Assembly (NCBI RefSeq): GCF_000003815.2 | Contig: NC_049996.1 | Span: 758,789 to 822,788 of the forward strand | Direction of reading: 5' to 3' | Length of the DNA: 64,000 nucleotides | From: Branchiostoma floridae | Lineage: Eukaryota; Chordata; Leptocardii; Amphioxiformes; Branchiostomatidae | Shown: positions 43,437 to 58,400 of the stretch, in pieces | Numbering within the stretch: position 1 is the stretch's first letter | How the letters are laid out: the number at the start of each line of letters is the position of its first letter | The notes under the pieces: model-generated | What the model saw: the letters and a program-made list of their open reading frames with translations, nothing else | What the model was told of the DNA's origin: nothing | The model's database searches: none | Translations under genes and position numbers: made by a program

Positions 43437-46400
43437 CTGCAGAAAATTGGAGAAGAGGGAAAATGTACATTTTAAGTTACAAATATGTTGCATTGTGGTG
43501 AAATCTTCATGTGTTATAATGATAGTATGTTCAGCACCAAGGACAGGTCCATTTCAATGTTATATCAACACACTGTTACTGCTTATCAGGGGTTCCCAAT
43601 CAACTATTGGTTTCCTTTTACAAATCCTATTCATAGAAGGAATCCTCTATCTTTTTAGCTGTAAGATATCGCTATGTAGAAGTATGGTTTTGGTTTGTTT
43701 TGAACATGTTTTGTGGCATTTCGTCCATCATTTAGTGATACGTTGACACATTGACATTATGTCTATGCCTATACCTTAGAACTACAAGAAAAAGGTACAA
43801 AATACAACAGAAACTTGTGTAAAACAAACGTTTGCACTCTATTAAGAACACTGCTGTGTTACATGGAAATGGTGACGAGTTCAGCACCAAGGAGAGATCC
43901 AATACTGGATACTGTAACTGTTATTGGAAGTGTCAAATTATCTATTGGCTTCCTTTTAGAACACTTATTCTTTGGAATATGACAGTAGCAATCCTCTACT
44001 TCTCACCCAGACTGGTTTAAAGCTTTTTCTTCTTTAGGTTTACAGCTTACAGCTATTCCTGAACAATTACTGCTCGACAGGGAACTCCTTTTTTTGGTGA
44101 TCTATAGATTTAGACATGTAGAATGTAGGAAGAATGGTTAAAAAGAAAAGAGTAGATCTAGAATGAATACCTTGACATGCTGTGAGACTGCTAAGATCTA
44201 GCTCTACTCCTTTTCTTCTGCATTCGCTTGTGTACGCTCGTACAGACTCACAGAAACAGTTTCTGTTACTGGGACACTCGCACATGTCTGTGACACATGA
44301 TCTGGAACGGAAAACAATAAAGGCTTTATTCACATGCACAGAAAACTGCATAACTAACACTATAAAGAGCCTTGACATTCGTAGGGCAATCACACAACTC
44401 AGAATTAGCTGTCACAAATTAAATATAGAAACCGGGAGATTCAAAAAAATCCCTATCGACCAGAGGGTTTGTCCATTCTGTCCAGAGTTAATTGAAGACG
44501 AATATCACTTTATGATTGTATGTCCCAAATATTCTGAAATACGCAATTCTCTATACAGAAGGTTGTCATTTTATACACAGGGATTTATCTCAATGGACCT
44601 GAAGTGCAAATTCAAATACATCATGACATGTGACAATCCCTGCATGGCAGATATAGGAAAATATATCAAAGAAGGTTTGGATATTAGAAACTCCTCCACT
44701 GATTGTAAAAGCTTCCAATGATTGTAAGAAGCTTATCCCATACTACAACTCCTGTATTACTTAGTTAAGCTATAGAACTGTAGTTATGTAGATGCCATAC
44801 TTTGTACCTCGTACAATTGTTGTGCAATAAAGTTATCTTTATATGTGTCCGTTTTTAATAGCAGAATTTAGTCAATGGATAAAAGGACGAAATTCAATTA
44901 TATACTGACATGCTACTGAAATATGTATACTGGCAGTCAGAAACTGTTATAACATATGCAGAAAACTGACTGTACATGTCAAATTTCAACTACTGTAATA
45001 ACTCTTGTTCACCTTTATTTGCAGGCAACCTACATCCATTGTTATGACCTGAGGTGAACTGACTGATGGTGGTTTCAAACGTCATTATTTTGAAAAACGA
45101 TCTACAAAGGGCAATTCTACTGCTGTTTTCATGTTTCCCATTTGTAAGATACAACTTACCTGTAATAATTATCAAACTTGACTATTCTGCTACATCTGCT
45201 GAATATCCTTGATCTGAAGAGTTTACACTGTTTGTGTGCGCGGAGCTTCATGTAGACGTTGTTTTGGCAGGGTGACGGGATCTGGTTCTTACTGGGCCGG
45301 TTACAGTTACTCTCCTCTCCGACCCTCCAACTGTCTGCAAACTCGTTCACGTTAAATCTGAACAGGCCATCACTGGAAGATGAAAGATGAAGTCTATATT
45401 AAGTCTATATAAAGAAGTGCAACTAATTTGAGCATTTCCATATTAAAAGTCTAAAAAAGACGAAACTAGCTTTTTGTTGTCCTATCCGTAATGTTCAGAC
45501 AAACATAGGGACATATCTATAATTGTTCAGATATGCACAGTCACAGAAATGCCGTCTGATACATATACACTAAAAAACAGTACCAGTAATTATGACGTGG
45601 ATGGTGTTCAGCACCAAGGACAGCAATGGTTATGTAGCTTGATTGTTTGGTTTTTCAATCAGTAAGCATGTGTGAACGATGATTTTATAGAACTAAAACA
45701 GGTAACGTTATAATCAATGCACATATATCAATAAAAGAACAGCACCAAACTTGAGTTGATTCCGAATATGTTTCTATATAAAACAACTAGAATGTATAGT
45801 GAAAGTACCAATGGTGGATGGCATTCAGCACCAAGGACAGAAATGCTTATGTAGATTTCTTTTTTGTTCATAGGGAAATGACATGATTTGATTTGATTAA
45901 AGGAGGTCAAATTAACAAGCATTCTATTGCAAAAGCACAGTGCCAAACATATGTTGGTTTCTGGTACATTTTATGAAACTTAAAGAAAATATGAACACAA
46001 CGTTTTACCTTCCGATGAAGTCATCTCTGCCATGCCCATTGAAGTTCCCACAGAGTCCACACAGCTTCCCCCTGTACATCCTGGGTACACTTACTTCTAG
46101 GAAACTATCTCCGTCCCAGGTCAACTCAATACCTTCCAGAAAAAGGTGATATGTTTTATATCAGTCTTGTATAGACTTTTACATAAAGTAATCAAAGATG
46201 GAAATCTTTGTCCCTCTGAAGTGTAAGCACCCCCTGACAGAACATGCAGGAACTGCAGAACATACACTCAGGTAATGCACACAGATGCACAGAGGGAGGG
46301 AGAGATAGAGGGAGGGTAGGAGAGGAAGAAAAGTAGGAGAGAGACAGGGAAGAAAACAAGAATAGAGGGAGGAAGAGAGACAGAGAGAGGGAAAGAGAGA

Positions 46401-49400
46401 AGCACAGACAAGGTAAAACAAATTTTTGAACTCCCTTCAGGTAAAGAAAAAACATCATTTCCATGTAATACTAGTATTAGTACCAAGTTTACATGCAGTA
46501 GAAACTTACCTATTTCTGTGATGACCTTAACCAAGTACCCAGCAAGCAGCACTGTCAGCACATTAGGCTGGGTATGAGGTAAGCTGACGTCCTTCCCATT
46601 CACCCTCACTGTCAAGTGCTGTCCGAGTATCACATCCACCCCTTTGATTTTAAAGTGGACTCTTCTCGTCCATGCAAAAGACCTGTAAGCAAATGTTTGT
46701 TTCTGTTTAACGTTTATGACTCACATGAAGCATTTGAATGTAACATTGGATTTTAATCTTATTGCTACTACATTCATATGGCCTAGTCTTTTAACAAACT
46801 AGCATGACTAACACATACCCATAGTCTGCTGTCAAAGTGTCTCATGTATTCTTTTCATCGCAGTATTTACTTAATCATATAGTGCCTGTTTCCTATAGAC
46901 TTCCATTAGACTTGTTGTTAATAGCTGTTCAGTAGTTTTCCATGATTGCATCTGTTACAATTGTGGTTCTCTATAGTTGTGATTAGTCAATTGTTTGCAC
47001 TTGTAAACTGTTCTAAATATGCTGAACATTGAAATGCATTTTTTCTTCAATATTTTTCAAATTTCATATTCACCTTGTTTTTCTGGCATCGTTGTTGACT
47101 ATGACACTGTAGACTTCACCCTTACAGTCCTGGGATAGTATGTATTTACAGGTTCCTTGGAAGTTGAAAAGTTTTCCGTCAAAACTCTTGTAGTGAGGAT
47201 CTCCAAACACAGTGCACACTCCAGGAGCTAAACACAGAAAAAAAACAGTTATAGCACTCTTCGCAACATGAAATATACAACTTTCTGATAGAAGCTAGAT
47301 AAATGTCATGTTATTAAGTTACTGTCATGTGTGTATGCAATCATCCCAAAATTTAGCTAAACTTTTCAAAAATTCAATGATGAATAAAGTTGTGGCTTAC
47401 TTTCTATACACCTCGGACAGCATTCTCCCTCAAACTTTTTGAGGCTATGGCCCTGAAATGATTTTGGTAAGTGGTGTCAATGGGAAAGAAAATTAGGCAT
47501 ATACAATGCATATAAGAGACAACATTGCCAGCCATAAAATTGTCATACTAGCTCCATCCAGTGAACCATCAAATCTTATTTCTACATTTTGCATAATTGT
47601 TGTTTTCAAATACATTTACTGCTGAATATTGAAAGTTCCATACAGCAAAAGAAAATGGTGCAAGCATCTTTACCTTTGCCAGAAGGCTATGTTTTGGTTT
47701 TGCTATGGTGGAGTGGCTGTCAATAATGAACAGCACAACTGGAGAAGCTGCTGATGGGTGTTCATGATAGTAGGTTGGTAGCTTGGTAGACATTGGGGAC
47801 ACAAAGCCCAATTCGATAATTTGGGCCTCCTGGTGGCTTCCTAAGATACTGCAGCAAAATGTGTTTGAATGTTTTGGAGGTAATTTAAGTGTACATGTAA
47901 TAAAATGAAAACTCACCGCTGGACAGACCACATTGCTGTCGCAGACCTCTATCTGACAGTACAGGGTGCCGTTGGTACAGGTACACATGGTACAGGTATC
48001 ATCCAGGAATGATTCACCATGCTGGAAAACAAATAAGTTTCCGATTGAGATCTAGTCTAATTTGTTTTAAGTAAATTTTCATGTTGTCCATTTAGCATTA
48101 AGAATCCTTTCTATGGTGGCCAACTGTCTGCTGTGACCATTTTCTAATGTCTCCTGCTGTAGTGGCTTGCACAAATGTGAGGCCCAAGGGCTACAGAAAT
48201 GGAGATGGGCGCCACCCCTAAGCATCTGTTACAGATACACACATCATCATCATCCAGTCGTGCTGGTTGCACGGATGAAGATGACTCTCTCCCTCCCTCC
48301 ATCCTTATCCCCAAAGCCTTGGACAGATCTACCAGTGAACCAACAGCACCGGCAACTTTATTGGCAGGAAAGCAATCAGAAGAGCCAATAGGTTTGATGA
48401 AAAGGCTGAGCTGTCTCCCAGGCCTGTCTAGCTGGCCTGGCTATGACGTCAGGCCACTGACGTCAGGCTACTGAGATCCCCCATTCATACCAGCCACCCT
48501 AAGAATAGCAGATTGGGGAACAGGATGGAATGAAAACTCATACAAACCTGGTATATCAGTCCCTCAGTTTCACAGGTGCGGTACTGTTCCACAGGTTCCC
48601 TGGCCTTACAGACAGGACAGCACACCCCCTCTCCTCTGGGCTCATACTCATCACAGTCCAGCTTCACAGGACAGGTCATCTTGGAGCATACCATGGTGGA
48701 CTCCTGTGGGGGAGGATAGACCTACAACATCGAAGTGCGTCAGGACAAGTTTGAAGTGATATACAGGGGGAAGAGGATGGATCATTGTGGCCTGCAGTTC
48801 ACCCAAACTCCACAAGGTGTCTCGCAGGAAAGTCGAATCTCCAGGCAGGTGTTGGGGCAGTCAGAAAAATGCTGCAACCTTTTACCCAAACATCTGCTTG
48901 GAGATAAGGAAAAGGCTAAAACAACCTTATATTACAGCAATTTTAGAAGTATTGAGCAGATGTTTTTCATGTAGCTGGACAAAATTATGCCTAAAATTCA
49001 ATGTTTTAGAGGTACAGGTAGTGCTAGTAGTTATTGTACATCTAACAGAAATAGGTTGTTCTGTGGCTTGAACAACTGTCAAAGTTTCAAAGTGATACAG
49101 ACTCTACGAAAAGTTGATAAATCCATTTCTTATCATTGGTCATTTCTTATCATGACGATGCTTCTTTGCATTTAATAATCTCATTACTTTGATATGAGAT
49201 TATACGACAGATGGACACACTGTGAGAGGAGACACAAGACGTAGTACATAGAAATTACCTTACATGTGCAAGTTGTACAGGCGTCCACCTTCACCGCATC
49301 TCCATTATCCAGCAGGTCCGAACGGAACAGACAGCTTCCAGAGGCCAGGTCGAACACCTTACGCTGTCCTGTGGAAAACAAGATACTGTAAATGTATTTA

Positions 49401-52400
49401 AGTTCGCGGGGATTTAATTTCGCGGTAGCGGAAAAAAGGACTTTTCGCAGTGGATTTAAGTTCGCGGTAACACCATAGACTGCAATCTAATATCATAATA
49501 AAAAAATGTTCGCGGTGGTTTTAAATTCGCGGTGAAGTGGTCACCGCAAAAACCGCAAACATTAATCCACCGCGAACATTTCTGCATTTACAGTACATTG
49601 TATTACACAATCCCTTGTCTATAAGTCTTGAATATAATATTCAGAGTATACTTTCTTAAAGAAATAATGGTGGTATTGGCATAGCATAAGGGTAGGGTGT
49701 TTGGCCCAAATGCTAGAGGTCCTGGGTTTGAATCCCCTGACATGACCCATTGATGTTGTGCCATTGGGAACTTAAACCCACTTTCCTCACTTCACTCAGG
49801 TGAAAACGAGTACCTAGCTGTGGTTATATAATATATATACCAATAGCAATATACCATTGAATAACGCTTAACATTGAATTAGATTGGGCCAGCTACGAGT
49901 AATGTTGAATCAAAATGGCTAATAATTTTGTTACAGCAACAACCAGCATGGATCATGAGATATTTGGGGAAAAGAAAATTAAAAAAAATTAATGAGAAAA
50001 TAATGCGACAAGAAAACTCCAATGGAAAGTTGAGAAAAATTGCAGANNNNNNNNNNNNNNNNNNNNNNNNNNNNNNNNNNNNNNNNNNNNNNNNNNNNNN
50101 NNNNNNNNNNNNNNNNNNNNNNNNNNNNNNNNNNNNNNNNNNNNNNCTTGTATAAGATACTAGCACTATGCAATAGCTGCCAGTGTTGTTTTCTATGTTA
50201 GACTATTGGAAAGTCATCATACATGCTCAATCTACATGATTGCCCAGTCTAAGGAAAACTGACCCGACATATACAGGTGAGGCAGCTGTCCCTCTGGGAA
50301 GTGAAGGTCTGTCCATCTGGATACGCCCTGCCCTCTAACAGACAACCTGCATGGAAATAAGTAACTCGGCTATGGGTCAAGTTGATAAAGGGCCGAACGC
50401 CGCCGAAGCATCTGACATCACAATAAAATAAATACCTATTAGTAACTTAAGCACCCAACTTAAGCACTTTTCAAATTTGTTTAGATAAATCTCTTTTTTT
50501 TTAATTTTAAGATCCTACACCCAAGCTCTCCCAAGCATGAATTTTCTTATGCGTTATTACATTACAGAGGACATGTGTTAGCAACCTGTAGTCTCAGGAA
50601 ACATGTGTCATGGCTTCCAAACCGGCTATCCGTTTGTTTCAATAGCCCAGGCGTGGTCAGAGGATAAATATTGTTGTTTCAGATATAAACACTCTCTCCA
50701 AACACCACCTATAGATTTGTTAAATTTCGCACATTCAATTTAGGTGTAAACTTATTCTGTGACATTTTGTAAAATATATTTGTCATTCTCATTGTGTTTA
50801 AGTTGTCATTATACGTTGGATAATTACAAAAGTTATATAACAAAAGAACATGTGAAAGGTGGAATGTGATGTATGTGTGTCTGATGTAGCCGACACAAAT
50901 GAAAATAACGAAAAATAATTTATGTCTTTGAAAAGATCCAACCAACTTCTGAAGACAAGTCCATTTCAGAGTCTACTTCTGTTACATATTATTTTTGCTT
51001 TTTTCTCATCAGCAGCAGCAGCTTTTTTCTTCCAAAATTTGATTCTGGCTTTATTTAATGTGATCAACACTATAAACTTATTATGACTTATTTTTACACA
51101 CACTTTTAAAATAATAAATATTTTCTTCTTAGTCAATCTGGCAATAAATTCTTTAAAAGTGTTAGCGTGTATTACTAAAATACACGTGAATACTCAAGGT
51201 GAATACATGTATAATTCAAGTTTGGTGTGGTTTTCAGGCATGATATAATCAAAGTCAAAATGAACTTTTTTCTTACGTTTATAAACATGAAACACGTATT
51301 TTGTTCATAGAATATTATTAGAAAATTCTGCCTCTCTAATCTCTATTAAACATTGACAATGAGAAAAATCATAGATATATGGTATATGAATTCTGTCTTT
51401 TGCAGTATCAAAGTGATGATGCGCCGACCATACCCAAATAATTACACACTTCTTGTTAGTAGCGTGAAAACGATCGTATCTCCAACGTACCAATTACGGT
51501 TTGACAGGGAACAGACCCCCTTTTTGCACTGTCTGACCTCTCATTTGTGGTGCCACAATACCGTAAATCATCTTATCTTTGCCAGTCTTTTTTTCATGAT
51601 ATCATTCCTTGACTACCATTTAAGATTCTCTGCCATTGAAGACTCCAATATGTTTTTTCAGTGTACATTGGTAAGTAAATGCTTAAAAGAACTTGATGAT
51701 TGTTTTGTTATCAATATTTAGTTTTTAGGGCTTTTTGAGTGTTAGAAGAGTAATACAAGAATTCGGAAGTCATTAGTAATACAACGTACAATGAGCAATA
51801 TTAATGAATTTCAAACTTAGCACTCAACACACGACACTTCTTAACTGTAAAACATTAAGAATGCTTCTAAAAGATACTGTGATTTGCGACATTTCTCTTA
51901 CAACGAAAAGAATGTGCTTTCTGCCTGGGGCTAACTCTGAACTATAATTATCTGCTACATTACACTCTAATGTTAGTGAGATATAAATCTTGCATTACGA
52001 ATTGTGGAGTGTAAGTGATAATTTGCTCTAATTTTGTCGATAAGCAAGGTAATAATGGCTGCTAATTATTTGGTGATAACTCCCGAAAGATATCATTCAG
52101 GTATTTTCTAGTATATTTTTTTCACAATTTAGGCTATTTGGTGACCCTAGTTACTGTATCAAAAGTTACTTTAAAATATTTTTGACACTTTACACGCAGA
52201 GGATAATGTATGATATAACACTTCACAAATAGAATGAAGCCCTCAAGTTCCTTTCAGTTCAAGTACCTGTCAATTCTATTACCTGGAAGTGCTCTGTTAG
52301 TGGTTTCTTTACAAGATACCTCAACCACAAATTTTGACTATTCTGTAACAGATATTAGTTTGATACATTGATGACAATTGCAACAGCAACACTGTTCATT

Positions 52401-55400
52401 GGTTTCTTTACAAGATACCTCAACCACAAATTTTGACTATTCTGTAACAGATATTAGTTTGCTAACTAACAATACAATGCAGACAGTGGCAAACAGCTCA
52501 TTGGTTTCTTTACAAATTTTGCTGATTCCATAAGGGATATTTAATTTTCTAACCTATATGCAACTGCACACAGTCACCTGCAAGGAGCTTTCATCAGGTT
52601 CCTTGGTTACTGTTGATTCAACACTCAGTCAATTGGAAACTTTTACCAGACTATTGTAAAATGACATGATATTGCATGTGAACTCAATGCCAAGTTTCTT
52701 AAGAATCTTTTAATTTGAAGACAATTTTAACATTTTTTTAAATAGTCAAGGCATAATGATACACATCTACCAGTATTGGTTTATTGAAATAAGTACATGT
52801 GCCAGTATTACAATGTTTGACAATCAATAGAAATTATGCTAAATATGTTCTTTGATGAACTCAGGTTCTTATTTTTGATACTTTGTACACAGAACATATC
52901 ATGTGTGATATGCCTAAGGTCAGTCAACCGTCTATGCAATATTGTCCTGAAACATGTCATCAGTACTTCATTATCCAGTATACAAAGCAGACTTACCATA
53001 CCTTTGTTATTTGGAGTCCAACCTACCTTTGCATACAGGACAACACTGTCCAGGCACTGTGACTGGGTTACTGCAGGGTGTGTAGCATTGCACCTGGGAT
53101 ACGGTCACTACTCCCTCCTGAAAACATCAACAAAACAGTCATCAAAACTCCAGGTATCTATTCTAAACCCTCAACAATGTACATAGAAAGCCATCAGATA
53201 GTTTCATAGACAAGACATTTGTTACCTTTTTATGTTATGGTATGCAATATTTATTTCATTTATTGGAATTCATCACAATGTAAAAGGGAGGGCAAAACAG
53301 GTGCATGAACAAATTTACATGTTGCCCTTCCACTTTGGTTTGAGTTTGCAAATAAACATATTAATATTCTGTTAAATTTTTTGTTGAAGGACTTTTGACA
53401 AGGTTTTCTGTCACATTGTAGGAGAGCAGAACTTCTGTATGACATTTCTCTGGCTGCTTGACCCAAGAGTGAGTTCAATTAGCTGTCATAAACATATTAT
53501 ATTATGACTATACAGAATTTAACTTAAATGTCAATGATTTTGCTTTAACTTTCAATTCAGAATCTCTTTCTAACCCAATTCATTCAATATTTCTTTTTTT
53601 GGACATTTTTCTTTTGACGGCAGCGTTTCAGTCAACGTATAACACTTAAAATTTGTCTGCGTCATAAAAATGGCGGTACAAAGTTTACATAACAGAACTC
53701 TCCACATAAAAGTAGTTAAGTTCCGGCGCCAGTCCTCCTTACTGTAAGTGTGTACACATACTTCATAACCTTTACTTAGGAAACAAGGGTATGGGCAAAA
53801 TGTATAGGACTGCCCAAAAAGACTCTCAAAGGACTAATAAAATCTGCCCTATGTAGACAGGTGGTCACAATAGACAGGATTGAAGAAATGGGGAAAATAT
53901 CTTGAGGACCAACAAAAAAAGCATTCACATTGGCCTGATGGTCTTTTTGCAGAGGTTGTCACTTGTATACAGCTTTGACTGTAAAAGGCCACTGAACACT
54001 TTTCTACAAAGTTAGAATGTTGTCTTGGAATCCCTGTTGGTATTTTGAATACATAAAGTCGATTTTTATGGTCAAGAGATTTTATATACGATTCTGCTGG
54101 ATGATTTTTACATTACATTACATACATGTAATCTATACATTGTTGCATATAAGGTTGAAAGATATGTTCAGGCCTCAAATGCTTTGGCGACATCATAATA
54201 GATTGGCAACATTATGCTTAATCATTTTATGGACTGGAACAGCAGAACAATTTCTAAAAATGCGCTTGAAAAACAATTGATTTATTGTCAATAATACAGA
54301 TGTACGAACATGTTCAAATTAGTTTAAAGCGAAAATGAACCCAGCTTCAGAGCAAAAAATAACGTTGCACTGACTTCAAATTACAAAAAAAACATATCCC
54401 TGTTCAAAAAGATTTCGCCAAGATTGTAACTAACCCAGTAAACATTTCTCGAAAACTTTAAATGCTACACAACCAGTGTAGCTACGTGTAACTTTATACC
54501 CTCTTCAAACATTTTATCGTAAGTACATGTATTGTGAAATAAACGACCCCCACCGTTCCTTTTCTTGTCTTCGCGGGAGGTCTGATACGCAGTCCGGGGG
54601 ATAGAACCTCTCCTTGCCTACATACAAAAATGTCTCCTATCTTCCCCCCCTATCTCTCTGTCTGGGGACAAATTGGAATCTTATCTAGCGCTGACAAGTC
54701 CCGACACAATAATTACATTACTGGATGGGGAGGGACGTGGGGTGGGGACTCCATTTGTTTGTCTTTGTCATGGTAACAAGAGGGGGAGTTATTCGAACTA
54801 GCCACGCATATACAATATAACCTTACTTGATTTGTAGCACCGTAAACTAGGTAAATATTGTCAAATCAAAATTATGGCATAAAATCATAAGGATGAGATT
54901 TATTTGTAGATTTGAGAAAGAATTAGAAGAACGTGAAAATTTCGTAGTTCAAATTTTAGTTACACTTACTAGTAACGTTATCATACTTACAAGAGGTTGA
55001 CCTCCGTAAGTTCAGACTAGGAAATAAGGCGGCATTCACGACAGGTGGTTTCGGGTTTTATTCCCTTATGCTTAACCCTAACTTCTCCACTTCTCAGTGT
55101 TTGACGCTCTTTTTTTGCGACCGATGCTCCTAAACAGCATGCAATGTCTGTTTCCTTGTCACTTCGTAAGGATCCGTCAATTATAACTGTATCCCATAGC
55201 GTTACATGATCTTGAAAAAGTGTACACCCTTCTACCATAAATGCATTGCAGATTACTTAAACTATAATCTACCTCTTTTAGCTGCTCTCTTGGAGGTCCA
55301 ACTTTGATACTATAACTTTCAATGTGTTTTATTTTCTTTTACTGAAGCGTGCACAACTTCCGAATGGACAACGCGGAAAAGTAGCGAGTTTGTTTGCTCA

Positions 55401-58400
55401 AGACCACACGAAACTTCTAGAAAATGGCAAGAGAGTAAGTTTTCTCGACTTGAAGTAGGAGAGGAGCTCCACTTACAAATGGGTACTTAGAACGAGAATG
55501 TAACCAATCTCTAACACGCGCGCCCACTTTTAGTCGGCTCGGTCCCCCAGAAAGAATCCTTCACCACCTTTTGTTGCGCTGTTCTCAAAATGGTCATTCG
55601 TCGTTTTCCTAAGTACACATACTCTTGACTTTCTTGGTCAGAAAAAACGTTATATGACCGCGTTTCTGTCAGCAAGGTACTCCAAACCCCATTAGTGAAG
55701 AAAACATGGCATTGTAAGCACAATTGATGCCAGTTATTGGCGGGAAATGTGCGTCAAATGCTGACACAAGCACAACCACCTGCCGCACCTGCTACGCAAG
55801 CGGATATGTCGTCTGCAAAAATACCCACAAAGCAATGCGATTCTTTACGCATCTATACAATCTATATATAGATTTCTGACGGACAAACAATAGTACTTGC
55901 TGTATAACTACTGGAAAAAATGCAAACTATTCTGTAATAAATATTTTAAGAATTCTATCTACGTTAAGTATAAATAAGACAAACCGAGCCGGCAGAGTAT
56001 GCTGAATGTTTAGTCCTTTGGTTTAGCAGCAATTTTTGCTGGATTTTTCTTCTTTTTTTCGACCTCGCACATTAATTAGTTTTGGGACCATTAGAGGATG
56101 CCATCCATAAAATAAAGTCACTGCGGCCTAACATAAAAGTACCCCAAAAAAAATAACCCAAATGTTTGGGGAAAAAACGCGTAGGACGAAACTGGCTTCT
56201 TCAAATTCCTCAGCCAAGTGTGACGTCACAAAAATAGTTGCCAAAACCTGACTTAACGTCCGATCATGTTGTCTATATCCTCGATGAAAGGACAGGGACA
56301 GTGTGGAGTGAAACGGGAACATTTATACTGTTTGACCCCCTCTCTGTCGCTGAGTGACGAAACCCAGAAACCACGTGCCGTACACTTGAGAAAAAACAGA
56401 CGCACTTATACCATGTCAATCCATAAGTGGACTTGCGATGTTAATTGAGTACAATAATCAAAACATATGGAGCTACTGTTGCACTTAATACAAAGTATGA
56501 TTTATACCTAAGAGCTAAAAGCACTGAAGACATTTTGTGAAGAAATGGTCTTTTTTTTTCAGTCGAAGTGGGTCACGTGCCAAGATAACTTGCCGCAGAC
56601 TTTGAAGTAAGAGTGCAACATTTAACGCAAAAAAAGCATTTTATTTGCTTGCATATTTGTCTGCATTTCTTTGTACTGTTTCGAATTCTCCATTCATACA
56701 TAGACTCTAATTGCTAAAACCAAATCTCTTCTAAGAGAATTCGTAACATAAGTCTAACTATTTTGTTATGATTGTTGTAATACAGTAGCTGGGTACTTAA
56801 TATTACGACTTAGTAACAACGGGCTTCTTCTAAAGATAGCGTAATGCGGCTGGATTTTTTCTTTTGTCACTCTTATAAAACACCTGAAATTCTTTCCACC
56901 CACACAATAAGACGATGAGTGATCTTTAACAGAAAATCGTCTCAGTTTCTGACTTCCCACGGTGTTGTCTTCGTGTTTATTCTGTCAAACATCACATCCT
57001 ACTATTCAAATGTATACTTATCATATATTCTGTTATTTCTTCTCATCTCGGGTCCATTTTAGTTGCTAACTCATGAATCAGTTATGTTAAAAAGTAGCCA
57101 GGTCTTCCACCACAAGCGATTAAACAAAGTAAATACATTTGAGTATTTCCGGCAGTGGTTTGCTTTCCAGGCACAATTTTGACAAGGAAACATCACAAGT
57201 GTCTGGAACATTGTAGAAGGAAAGCATAAATCAATAGAAGTACCCACTAAGTGTATGTAATGGCTTGTAATGATTTATTTTCCGGAAACCGAAGTCAGGA
57301 AACCCGTGTTAGTGAACCGTAGTAGAGGAGACATGCCGACCCAAACACGATACGTTAATTAGCTCCCAGAAAAATAACAGACCCGCTCTAGACGTGTTTA
57401 TAGTTTGTTACCAAAAATAAATCATGTCAAAACTACAAACAGGTGTGGAGGGACCAACTTTTGAACCCCAAACAGGTGCAAAGGAGAAAATGGAACGACT
57501 TTTTGGCTCCACGCAGACGATAAAAATATCCACGCTTCTGATTGGTTGCTGAGCTTACCTGACATGCGTACTGCGCGCAAGGGTCTTGATCTGACGTCCA
57601 CTTGTCGCCACTGTTGTATACCTGACCTTGAAACGTACAACCTGCAAGAAATATACATGAATACATAAAGAAACTTTGTCGAAACTTCAACGACAGTCAT
57701 ACCAGATCATTGCAATAGACGTTTTGGGTTGAACGTTTCAGCTTTGGTTTTCAAGATTTTGGGTTTTGAGGTTTCAAGTTTTGTTTTTATGGTTATATTT
57801 TCGGGATATCATTTCTGTGCGCATTGCGTTACATGAGCTGTATTTGTGCGATCTTTTTCTACCTGAGGTTTCATCAGGTATATCTCTTAACACCTGCCGA
57901 TAAAGGTGTAGATTTCCACCTAGTACACCACGCGCGATATCGCTTAGGTACTTTGCATTTTTCCCACCATGTAGTTCTGGAATACCACTTCTGTGTGTGT
58001 GGGTTTGCTACCTGAAGTTTCGTAAGGTATATCTCTTTATACCTGCCGATATAAAGGTGTAGTTTTTCACCGCCTAAGAGTCACATCCATGCACGATAGA
58101 TACTTTGCTTTTTCCCACCATCTAGCTTCGGAATATGTGCGGGGTTTTCTGCTAAATTTTCGTAAGGTATATCTCTGTATACCTGCCGATAAGGTATAGA
58201 TTTTCACCACATAAGAGACACGCCCACGCACGATAGATACTTTGCTTTTTCCCATCATCTAGTTTCAGAATTCGTGCGGGTTTTTCTGCTGAATTTTCGT
58301 AAGGTATATCTCTTTACACCTGCCGATAAAGGTATAGATTTTCACCACATAAGAGACACACCCACGCACGATATCGCTTAGGTAGACACTTGTCCTTTTT

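Noticed and set aside
46179-46464. Ser/Leu-rich minus-strand ORFs
   Set aside because: They arise from a purine-rich (gagaga) intronic tract next to the BMPER exon 46510-46682.
49668-49740. Possible tRNA gene (B-box gggtttgaatcc)
   Set aside because: It continues into a SINE body and lacks a clean acceptor stem, so it was called a SINE head. The same applies to 805-878 and 8265-8340.
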